Shown piece after piece: positions 33,001 to 43,317 of a DNA stretch of 64,000 bases; within the stretch, counting starts at the first letter, position 1; each line of letters opens with the position of its first letter. A model generated the notes under the pieces. That model searched no databases. It was not told where the DNA came from and saw nothing but the letters and a program-made list of their open reading frames with translations. The position numbers and the translations under genes were made by a program. Origin of the DNA: Cylindrotheca closterium. Its lineage: Eukaryota > Bacillariophyta > Bacillariophyceae > Bacillariales > Bacillariaceae. The stretch spans positions 569,416 to 633,415 of the forward strand of contig CAKOGP040000224.1 in NCBI GenBank assembly GCA_933822405.4. The letters run 5' to 3'.

Positions 33001-33360
33001 ATATTGCTGCGGTTGTTGTTGTTGTTGTTGTTGGTGGTGGTGCTGCGGTAGCGGAGTTGGTGAAAAGTTTGGCTCATATTGTTCCTGTTGCTGTTGCTGC
33101 TGTTGTTGTTGTTGCTTTTGCGATGAGACTTGTTCTTGAGTCATGCCTTTGGCAAGACTATCCATCCACATTTGATTTAACTGAAAGCCATTAGGAAAGT
33201 AGTGTCCAGGATTCATAGACATGGTTGTCGCTGGTATAACATTGTTGCTGTTGCTGTTGCTGCTGTTGTTGTTGTTGTTGTTATGTTGCTGTGAGTTGAG
33301 AGCCTCACCGGACGGCCACATGTGTCGATTGGGATCTGAACTTATTTGGTGTGCATTCAT
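30012..33360 (-). CDS. Aureochrome-like bZIP-LOV photoreceptor fused to a PAP/fibrillin-like domain (four exons)
   Basis: Exons: 33360-32014, 31895-30898, 30826-30439, 30368-30012; the three GT-AG introns keep frame, giving 1029 residues. Order: Gln/Asn-rich N-terminus; bZIP (about 258-315, basic region NREFAKRSREKRK, then a leucine zipper); LOV domain (about 350-458) with GRNCRFLQG, the flavin-adduct Cys at 390, the flavin-contacting N-x9-N pair (first N in LLNYKADETPFWN) and the final VGVQ, all as in light-active LOV domains. Then about 190 acidic residues and a second domain (about 640-935) with LNSAWVSLSRP, YSLGKMSFNMF, NRLSVWFTGG and YLDEGLFITRGNSG, resembling PAP/fibrillin lipid-binding proteins. 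The C-terminus PATKRAKLD resembles the c-Myc nuclear signal. Exon 2 carries the LOV end and the second domain's start in one frame, so the fusion is genuine. By inference it is a blue-light-regulated transcription factor; TGACGT is the expected site. Confidence 0.88.
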
Positions 33361-34517
33361 GGTGGCTTATGTTTGTTTGGCTGATGTTACAGTGTGATAC
33401 CAACAGATTGTGTGTTATTTTGTGCAAGAAAACTGCGGATTCAGCAGTTGATGATGCCTCAAGCGTAAATAGTACAATAACGCTGTAGCTTATTTGTTTT
33501 GACAGTGACGAATGAAGTGTTTTCGTGCCTCAGTTATTGTAGGTGAGTTTATTGTTGTTGTTTGATGCTGTGTGAGAATCAATCGTTTTGGATCTATATC
33601 TGTATACTCTTGGCGTGATGATGGTTGCGATAGTACGGTACCTGGTACGATAGTATTTTATTCGACGACAAAATAAAAGTGGTGTTCTTAAGTTGTTTCG
33701 TGACTTTGGATGCATGGAAGAGAAAGGAATCGTTCTGTCAATTTCTTCAGGCGGCGAATCACCTCGTCTTGTCAAAGCTCAAGGTGTGGATTGGCCCCAA
33801 GCACCATCATTCAAATTCGGACTTCGTACATACCACACAGTACCACACAGTACCATACGTGTACGTATTTCGCCCTGGTGTAGCGGACGATATGTCGGAC
33901 ACTCTTTCGCGCCACCATGCCGGACAGGTAGACGTGTTCGCTTGCTTGTTCCGTTTCAAGTTGTTCTTTGTGTCTTCTTCTTCCCGCTCGTGCGTTTCAC
34001 CTTCCCCCCTTCTCTTTCCATTTTCTGCCCCCCCCCCCCTTGTCTGCCTTCTCCAAATTGAAAATGCCGACGGCACTGCAAAAATAGCGAAGTGTTTGCT
34101 CGGTTGATTATTCGAATACAGTAATAAGTACCGGTATACCGGTAGAGTATTACAGTATTTTTTATATGTGGGACGTGGTGGATACCGGTATGCTACCAGT
34201 ACCATAAAATATATAAAACAATCAGGCCTAACCCTAAGAAAGTATTGATAGTATAGGTATTATATGCTGTACTACCAGTTTTAGTACAGCTACATTACTA
34301 GTTTCACATAGAAGCAAGTTCGCCAGCAAGAACATGCAGCACTGGCTAGACTAGGACTAAAAACATTATATTGGTGTTATGATCAACATTTCTTATCATT
34401 ATGAATCGTTTACAGTTACTAATGTTACAGCGTTTTGTAATATACTTTTGGAGTTTCTCTTCCTCTTCCTCTTCTTCTTCTTCTCAACAATATGAGATGA
34501 AGTTTGAAACTTTATAC
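33361..34517. other. Intergenic region upstream of the bZIP-LOV gene
   Basis: 1157 bp. Contains a 12-C run at 34028-34039, three TACCGGTA palindromes (34129, 34137, 34183) and TACAGTA motifs. Plus-strand open frames of 122-142 codons near 33679-34107 have no domain and mixed composition, so I do not call them. Confidence 0.5.
34129..34190. repeat. Cluster of three TACCGGTA palindromes
   Basis: TACCGGTA at 34129-34136, directly abutted by 34137-34144, and again at 34183-34190, with TACAGTA copies between. It is the second dense cluster in the window. Confidence 0.8.
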
Positions 34518-35589
34518 CTAACTCCGGCTCACGGTCAATCGCTTCATGGACAAGGAGGATCGGATTCCCCTCCTGAGCGGAGCAGCCCTACTTCCACTAC
34601 TATTACCATTGCTCTTCGTGGAAGAAGGAGAAGACTGTTCCGACAAGGCGGCCAACTTGGACGACTTTTTCTTGTTGTGGTTGGATCCAGAACCCAACAT
34701 TGCCAAGCCTGCTCGGATGCCGGATGACGATCTCCCTGGAGGTGATCGCATAGACTCTAGGGTGGAACTGACGGCACGGCCAATGCCCCGTTTGCCTCCT
34801 TTCCTTGGTTGTCTTTTTGTTGTGGATGACGGGTTGTGGTTACTGTGCGAGGAGAGGTCCAAGGAAGCAGTATCACTATCCGATTCGGACATTGGTTTCG
34901 TGGTATCCGAGTCCGAGGTTCGTCGTTCTTGCTTGGCCAAAATTTCTTGTCGTTTCTTTTCGGCACGTCTTTGGTGTCTCTTGACTTCAATTTTGACTCC
35001 CTGCTTCATAATCGCCCGCATCATGGTAAAGATTGCGGACCAGGCCTTGGTGATCTCTTCTAGCTGGTTTGGATGCAAGACGGAGGATTCAGGCAGGACT
35101 TCGTTGGGATCTTTGGCGGAAGCTTGCTCTTGTATCATGCTGCTAACAATGGCAATAAAGGCATCGGCAATTTCGCTAAAGATATCAACGTGAAAGAATC
35201 CAATCATGTCGCTGTGGTATCGGTGATGCCGTCTGCCTTGGGAGGTGAGTTCCTCCAAGATGACGTCCAAATCTGGACCCAAGAGGTGCACGATCAGATC
35301 GATCATTTTCACAAACACCAAATGGTGCGGATTCGCGGGTCCGGAGAACCATTCGGATACTACAGAATCTGAGAGTCTAGAGTTGAGAGACGAAAAAGCA
35401 GGCGTTGGTGAGCAAATGATTGCATATTAATAGCTGGCAATAAGGACAAAGGACAAAGACCATCCAGAAAGTCAAATCAAAAACTTACTTTTCTGAGAGT
35501 TGGTTGCTAAACACTTCTTGAAAGTCTGGAATGTTCTTAATGACGTCCCAGCTAGAGAAGATCAATTGAATGGATTGACTGCTGAGCAT
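34518..35589 (-). CDS. Globin-like protein 2 with basic/serine-rich tail (two exons)
   Basis: Exon 1 is 35589-35489 and exon 2 is 35376-34518, with a 112-bp GTAAGT...CTAG intron in phase 2; the spliced frame is 319 residues. It starts directly with the globin-like domain: MLSSQSIQLIFSSWDVIKN, then after the splice KLSDSVVSEWF, a helix FVKMIDLIVHLL, and QGRRHHRYHSD, whose His lines up with the putative proximal His of the copy at 9746-11208. A helix with Met/Ile follows, then a Lys/Arg/Glu helix (EVKRHQRRAEKKRQEI) and a Ser/Arg-rich tail. Intron position and phase are the same as in copy 1, so the two come from one ancestor gene. It lacks the long N-terminal extension of copy 1. Haem binding is inferred only. 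Confidence 0.75.
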
Positions 35590-36775
35590 CTTTGTATTTC
35601 TGGGTGTATACTGTATGTGTCGAGTTTATGGAGAGAGAAGTTGTTTGTTTCGTGCTTTCAGTCTCGTTTCAGGTTTGTGAAGCTCAAGACTGAAGGCGCG
35701 TCTGTGAAAGTGGAAGTTTCACGGAATGTACAAAAAACTTTCACGGAGTGTCTGAACGAAAACAAGGACAAAATGTGTTGATTTGACGAGTAAACGCCAC
35801 TAAGTACCAGCGACTCTAGAGACCCGCAAGCTGCATGAAGTTTTGATGTACAAGGTGTCAGCCGTTGGTAAAATTCGCACTTCCAATATGCCACACTATA
35901 ATTGCGAAACAAAGAAACACCATCGTAATCTACCTTATTTCGAGGGCCATTTATCTAATAAATGTTAGCGGTCCATAAGTGAGATGCTCATAGAATGCGA
36001 TTTAGTGCCTCGTTAGGGGCTTTCTGGATCCACGACAAGATTATCTATTACAACATCTATGCCTGCGCTGAGGTTGAACATGGAGAACGAGTTGGTTTAA
36101 CAAGAACTCAAGGGCGAATGGATTGACTGCGATCAGATCTGTAACATTTATTCCAGCCGATTAGCGGACGGCCCAAGTAGCGGAGCCATATTGCCAAAAT
36201 TCTGTTCAAGCGGTACCAGTGTCATTAGAATTATCATTAGTGCTTAAATGTTGGTCGTGGGAGCCGGTCGGAAGCAATGTCGTGTTTCTTTTTGGACATA
36301 CCGACCACACACTGACTGTTGTAATAAGGTTTGTACCGGTACTGCATTTACCACGATCACCACCGAAAGACCACAAGTTTGTTTCTGTTGATCCGATTTT
36401 TTTAATTCAATTTGGCGGTTTCAAGGTTGACCACGCATTGGGGGGGGGGGGGCAAGACGGGTTCATTTCGATTGCGGGGGGAAATCACATCGGGCGAGAT
36501 CGATTGGTCAATTCCAGTACCGGTACGAACATGCATGGCGGGATGATCAATCTTGGAGGATTTCCTACGAATAGAGCGTACTGGTACCTGGTACCACCTA
36601 CCTACATGGAACATGACTGTTGAAGGCAAATTGAAAATACACCGCGAGTTAAAACGAACGAGTGAGTCATCCAGTAAGCATAGAGCTGGAATCATCTCTT
36701 TTGTTCCATGTTGCTATTAGCTTTCATACATATCCATTTTATATTACAAAATAATGGTTCATCTAGGAGTAGGTC
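35590..36775. other. Intergenic region with a poly-G run
   Basis: 1186 bp. Contains 13 consecutive G at 36440-36452 and TACCGGTA at 36334-36341 and 36518-36525. No gene supported; the longest plus-strand frame here (36219-36623) has no protein-like features. Confidence 0.5.
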
Positions 36776-39700
36776 CTACCCCTGCTCTTCCAGCATTTTT
36801 TGAATCTTGATTAGCATCTTCTTCATATCGGAAACATCTTCTTCCAAGTTTTCCATTCGCAGCTCCATCTTTTCAATTATTCGGTTTTGTCGTTCATCAT
36901 TCTCGGCAATAGTGGACAATGTCAAGGCTTCAGACTCTCGAATCTTTTCATCAATTGCGCCAACAATATGCTTCAAACGACCACCCCAATCCTTTTGGTC
37001 CTTTTCGGATCGCTCGGATAGAATACTCTTACCCAAAATTACCCGGAAAAACATAATCAAGAGTTTTCCAACTCCCCTGCGAACAGGAGACAGCAACGAG
37101 GAATGCACCAAGAATCGAACAAGGCCCAACTTCCAAATGAAGGGAGAAAGAATCATCAATCCGAGAGTGACGCCAATCATGGCAATCACTGGTGTGGAAC
37201 TTTTGGTCACCAAGTCCTTGTTGATGATTAGCAGGACGAATCCAGACACCAGACCAGCTGAAAGTATGATGTAGGAAATGCAGCCCTTCCAATTGCCGCC
37301 AAGTAAAAAGCGGCGGTAGTTTTGTTTCTTCACTCGAAAGGGCACCTTGGCGTACGATTGAAAGGCACTCAATTCCACCATGAACATTAATCGAGCTCGA
37401 CCAAAGTGAGACTCAATCTTAATCATGGACTTGTCAAAGGAGTCGCCCACAATGGCAATCAAGAAATTTAGCACCACAATCACAATGCCAAACGTGTACA
37501 ATACAAAGAGAATGGTCGTGAATGGTGAATTGTACTGCTCCAAATCGAATTCTCCAAGCAAAATCGAGTACGTGATCAAGAGACTGTCGCTGAAGAAGTT
37601 GTAGGGAGATTCGGACTGACCAAAGTCGGCCTTGCAGAATCCTTCTTTACAAGAAAGCGTGGTGTAAAACATTTGACTGAAGGCGAATATGATGACGACC
37701 ATGATCCAAAAGAACCAAAAGATATCCTTGACAACCTGTGACGTGAAACGATTGAAGGATTCAATACAGTGAGTATTTGAAAAGAAAGAACCAATCTGCG
37801 GAGAAGTCAAAACCTTCTATTTACTCACCTCCCCGAGAGCAAAAATAAAGGTTGCTGTGTATTGATTCAGAACCTTGAAATACATGAGAATCTTGAGGTA
37901 CAAGAACCCCACACATCCTGCTGAAGCAGCAGATAACCATTCAGCTTCGTACATCCAAACTTCATATATCTTCAACGGGACGTAGTTGCCATCTCCGATG
38001 CCAGTGTATTTGTCTGTCTGATAGATAAACAGCAAAAAAATGATGACTAAAACCACGGGGAAAATGATCGAAACTGTATCCACCACTGTAAAAACAAAGA
38101 AAAACTGAGCCGCCAAATACTTGCGAGGTACACGACCCCATGCGGCCAAACTTCGTGACATGAAGTACAAGCAATTGAAGGAAAGAGCCATGACGCAAAA
38201 TATCAAAAAGGTGTCAATGGGATACCGGTCGCCAATGGCATAACAGGTAAAGAGGAATTCTTCGCTGAGTGCTTCTTCTCCAGAGTACTCAATGATGCTG
38301 CCTCCCTTGGTTGCATCACCTTCAAAGTTGCCTAGTCCTTTACAAATTTGGCATTCCAAGTCGCAGTCAAAAGTGGGCCGAAACAGACTGACGGACCCAA
38401 TGTTGAAAGGATCACCATTGGCCTGCTTTTCGTTGTAGTACAAACAAGTATGGTCATCTCGACCCAAGGTTCCATCTTCGCACAGATTATATGCCGTTTG
38501 ATTCACGGCAAAGGTCAGCATTGGTGAATACCGCATGTTGGAAATGAGCTTGAAGACTTCATTGGAACACAGAGTGAACAAGACAACTGCCATTGTTAGA
38601 AAAAAGACATCAAAGAGAATGACTGTCAGAGACTTTGGCTCGAAGAGCTTCTTATCCAAAATGAATTGGACAATACTTGATGTACTGCATTTGGAAAAAT
38701 TGCTTGAGTTGAATTGCATGAAGGATGGAATGATGCCTGGCAATTCTGCCGCCTTGGTGTAGACCTTGTTCTTCCGCTCGAAAAACTGATTATCAGCCGA
38801 CTTGAAAGCACCAGAGAGTCTTGTGCTGAAAGTCGAGCGATGGGCGGCTGCCATTTTACCTTCAATGACAGTCATTAGTTGCAAATACATGACAGCTCGA
38901 TCTTGGGCAACCTCGTCGTCTGAGGTGATCAAGTAAACAAGCCAAGGTCCCATACTTTTCTCATGCAACATGACTTCATGCAACAGACGACTTTGCAACA
39001 CATGTTTCCGCTGCTCATCATCGTCTATCAACAGCACAGTCTTGAGAAAGCAGGGAATGCTCGCGACGGTGTCAACAATCTTGATGGTCCACATAGCCTT
39101 CAGTGGCTCTCGTTCAATTAACATGGACAGCATATCAATAGACCACAGAGCAAGATCATCGATGAAAACATTCCAGGGAATCAAATGTTCTGCCAAATCC
39201 CGAAGTATCTCTTCCTTTTTCGCTGGATCTTCCACGTCGTTATTGGGAGCGACCAGTGCGAGTTCGGAGGAGTCGTCAGAGTCTGGTTCCTTGGGACCAG
39301 CCCCGAAAGCGCCCAATAAAGACATCCTCCTTCTTCCGCCCATTGGTTTCGGACTTTCGGCTTTCTTGCTCTCAAATGTGCTCAAATCCGGTATGTTGTT
39401 TTCTGCAACTTCGTTGATATTATCAACCCATTCCCGAATGCCTCCCACAAAGGGGAACTCTCCTGCATAATTTGTAGTGATCAGTGCCCGTCGATTCCGA
39501 TGAATGAGGTCTTCAAGAATGAAGTCATCAAGCGCTTGTCCCAGGTTAAGATGTAGTTGTTCGTTTTCTGCGACAATATGAAGTGGTAGTTTTCCGTCGT
39601 GGTCGTGGATGGAGGCCGCCGCTGGTTCGTTTTGTAGCAAGTAGTTCAGTTGCTCCATGGTGGCGTCCTCGTCAGCAAGAGCCTTGTGCAAATCTGTCTC

Positions 39701-41962
39701 TTGACTCAATTCGCTAGCAGACACAACGGATGAAACACTTCCTCGCCGAGACTGGGCTCTATTGACTTCTTCCATATCCTCTGTAGTAAATGGATTGGAC
39801 ATTACTTCCCCGAGATTCATGGAGGACGGTGTTGTGACCATTCCACCTCGCTTCACTCGTCGCCTGGGTTTGCGCCTTCTCGACACCTGAATAGGGGAAG
39901 GAGGCACCATTGGTGAATTGGGAACCTTTCCCACTCCGATGCCACCTGCCATATTGACTCCACTGTGACTGATGGTTCTTGATTTGCTGGACAGACCTCC
40001 AAGCAAGTCGTCGCTCTCGTCATCCGAAACCCCTTCCTTGAGGCCACCAAGGGTCTTTTTGTTTCTCTTGGGACTGAGTTTTCCGATCAATGATGCAGGT
40101 CCACTACTCATGCTGAAAGATACCATCTTGGACATCCCCCTCTTGGGTTTCGCTTCAACAGGTTCGAGTGTGTCACCTTCCCCTCCTACGGTACTGCTAT
40201 CGTCGCCATACTCGAGCTCTTTTCGTCGTCTTGACATGGCTTCAGCAGTCAAAGGAGCCAAATTGAATTCATCCGTTTCCTCTTCGTCGTCATCGTCGTC
40301 ACTTGAACCGTTGTTGGATTTGCCAAAACCTCCAAGCAGTGAAACACGCTTATTGCCCCTTAAGTTGAAAACTCGCTTTTTCTTCGGCTCGGTTTCGACC
40401 AATTCTAGTGTATCGCCCAAGCCCCCCATGGTACTGCTATCGTCGCCATACTCTAGCTCCTTCCTTCTTGCTTTTAGTTCAGCAGAAGTCATGCGAGCAA
40501 CAAAATCGCCATTGGCACTGTCGACCTTACTGGGTGATTTCTTTGGAGAATTTTTGGGTGAACGAGAGTTTTTGGGTGACTTCTTCGGTGATTTGTTGCC
40601 TATTCCCATCCGTGAAACACGTCGGTTGCCTCGCAAGTTGAAACCCCGTTTTTTTGCTGGCTTGACATCTTCCATATCGAACGTATCGCCCACTTCGCCC
40701 AAAGCACCATTCTCTTCATCTTCCAATTGGCTCCGCCTCAAGGGAACAGCTTGAGCCGCAAGACCAGTAGTGTTGCCTCGAACGGCGGGTATTGGGAAGT
40801 CATCACTCATGTCAAAGCCCAAGGACCGATTGCTCTCTTCCAAACTACTCACATCATCGTCATTGGTAGGATCGTGAATCTTTTCCATGTATTTTCTGCT
40901 CTTTGGACTGAACAAGGGCCCACCAGACAAAGAAAAGGAAACAAGTCCGCGACCTGCTTTCTTGTTTTGTGGTTGGATTTTTTGAGCAATTTTGTATTCC
41001 CCTTCATTATTTGGTATTTCGAACGTATCTTCTCCCTCGCCAGGAAGTGTGCTACTATCATCATCCTTCATCTGTGGCGGTGTCCGTGGTCTAGCAGGGG
41101 ACCTCGACCGGGCCCTCGTAGGACTCATGGACGGCATAGAGCTCGGCTTTCTTGGGATGGTCATATCATCAATCGTCATTACTCTTTTCGGCTCTTCCTC
41201 AGGCAATGTGCTGCTGTCATCGTCCGACAGTTGTGGCAGCGGCAGTGCTCTCGGCGGAGCCAGCGGTCTCATGGGAGTATTAGAACTCGGCTTTCTCGGG
41301 ATCGCCATGTCATCAATAGTCATTGTCATTTTGGAATCTCCTCTCCCTGCTGGCTCATAAGTATCTTCTCCCTCTGCTGCGGGAAGTGTGCTACTATCAT
41401 CGCTATCCGCCAGCGGTACCAGCTGTTTCCGTGGCGGACTCGAACTCGGCTTTCTCGGGATAGCCCTGTCATCAATGGTCATAATCATTTTTGAATCTCC
41501 TCTCCCTGCCGGCTCATAAGTATCTTCTCCCTCCGCTGCGGGAAGTGTGCTACTATCATCACTATCCGCCAGTGGTACCAGCGGTTGCCTTGGAGGACTC
41601 GAACTCGGCTTTCTTGGGATAGCCATGTCGTCAATGGTCATAATCATTTTCGACTCTCCTCTGCCAGCCGGCTCATAAGTATCTTCGCCTTCTGCAGCAG
41701 GAAGTGTGCTACTATCATCACTATCCGCCAAAGGTACCAGCGGTTGCCGCGGCCGAGATGGGCTTGCTGCACTTGGTTTTCTGGGGATATCCATTTCATC
41801 AATAGTCATCGGCATTTTGGAATCGTCTCCTTCCCCAGACAGTGTGCTACTATCGTCGTCCTTAATTTCAGGTGGAGGAGGTCTAGAAGGAGACCGAGCT
41901 CTCATGGGAGTCATGGTACTCGGCTTTCTCGGGATATCCATATCATCAATTGTCATTACCAT
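36776..41962 (-). CDS. TRP-like cation channel A with N-terminal tandem repeats (two exons)
   Basis: Exon 1 is 41962-37829 and exon 2 is 37735-36776; the 93-bp GTGAGT...ACAG intron is in phase 0 and joins ALGE to VVKDIFWFF. The product is about 1697 residues. The N-terminal 330 residues are tandem repeats of MTIDDMxIPRKPS plus DDSSTLP; then come Lys/Ser-rich stretches and three RKELEYGDDSST blocks. An ankyrin-like region (about 755-830) leads into the membrane domain: TVILFDVFFLTMAVVLFTLC (about 1111), two more helices, S5 at the splice junction, a re-entrant pore with YSILLGEFDL and S6 with VLNFLIAIVGDSFDKSM. Two further helices and a coiled coil end the protein. Pore and S6 match the ion-transport/TRP superfamily. 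By inference a Ca2+-permeable or non-selective cation channel; the gating signal is unknown. Confidence 0.85.
41300..41962 (-). repeat. Coding tandem repeat, 159-bp period at its core
   Basis: Inside the 5-prime end of TRP-like gene A. Six units each contain MTIDDM-x-IPRKPS and DDSSTL. The three most alike repeat with an exact 159-bp period: the shared word GGAAGTGTG begins at 41382, 41541 and 41700. The outer units are more diverged and slightly different in length. Confidence 0.9.
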
Positions 41963-43317
41963 TTTGGATTTAGGTTTCGAAAGAGCCTCAGTTTTAGGTT
42001 TCTACTGAGTTCAGAAAGATAGGAAGAGTTCACAGGAAGTGTCTTCTCCTTATAAGCTCTTCAGGGGCCACTATCTGTGTGGTAACTGAACCTGATGATT
42101 AACAATCAATATAGAACGTCTTCAACTTTTAATCAAGTTCGACTTCTTAATCCAAGTCTCAGCATACAAGAATGAAGCTATTGTTTGGACTGACTCCGAA
42201 CTGATGTTTCTGTCAACAGTATCCAAAGATTTCCTTTTTTCTTGGCCACCAAGTATCGTCACACACGCTTCAGCTCAATTAAAATCAACTTCAGATTCTG
42301 ATTCAGCGAGTATTCTGATTTTCTGTCTCAGTTCGTCGCCTTTTTACAGTTCTATGCTGGATATCAAACTTGGCTATTCTTCAAGCTCGGTTCTCGATAG
42401 TATTGCCAATAGGAGATAGTTCGTCCACCTCAAGCTAGGCGTAAATCTTGAGTATTTTAACGCGTCGCTCTCATGATTCATGAGAGACGTTCTTCATATC
42501 GCAATACATCTTCATTTCAGGACAGGTCTGTCTGTCTGCCAGGCACAATTTGACGGAGGCTATGACCTGACTTTCTGCTGGTCGTACAAATTCAAGATGT
42601 CGACCTGACTTTCTGGTCGTACCAAATGTCACAGTAAGTCTACAATTATCGGAAGTCTCGAACCACGTGGTATTTTTTGATTGTCATTCACTTGAAAAAT
42701 CCATCGTATTTTTATCTATTATTTTTTATATTTATCAAACACTCTAAGATAAATAACGCGGCTGAAACTTCTTTGGACTAGTGACAGAAATACTTATATG
42801 GGACTCCAACTCAGATTGCTAATCGGAAGTTGGAATCAAGGTGGTGCGTTGAGCGAGCACACCACTGCGACATGAGGTGATACGACAGAGGTACTAAATG
42901 GCTGGCGTTTGTAGGACAAGGGAGACGGCTCGACGAGTGTGCACGTGCTGTGCAGCTGTAGAGTTAGAAATGATTAGCTTGTCACGTCGAATGAATAGGT
43001 TGGCGGCTCGAGTCTTCTAAAATATCTCACCTCATCACAGGTGTCTCTATTGGTGCTGTTAAAACTTCGATCGTGTGATCATCTAACCCTTCTGAGCAGC
43101 CCCTTGAGACCTAACAAATACAATCCAGCTGCATCACAAGCTGCTAAGAAGGCAAAGCATAGGGTTGAAATTCTGAATCATCACAGAGTTTAGAATTTCT
43201 GATTTCTCCTGAATTCTTCCGAATTTGCTTCTCCAATTCATTATTCACAATACAATACAATACTATACTATACAATACAATACAACAATCGCAACTTAAG
43301 GATTCGCCCCCTTCACA
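41963..43317. promoter_or_regulatory. Divergent promoter region between the two TRP-like genes
   Basis: 1355 bp between the start codons of two head-to-head paralogues, so both promoters must lie here. Contains a perfect inverted repeat, CTCTCATGA-T-TCATGAGAG, at 42468-42486, and a direct repeat of GACCTGACTTTCTG plus GTCGTAC at 42564-42590 and 42602-42627. No gene is supported, and no TACCGGTA copy was seen here. Confidence 0.55.

Noticed and set aside
33679..34107. 142- and 122-codon plus-strand frames upstream of the bZIP-LOV gene
   Set aside because: They span homopolymer and palindrome repeats, have no domain, and lie in the photoreceptor promoter.
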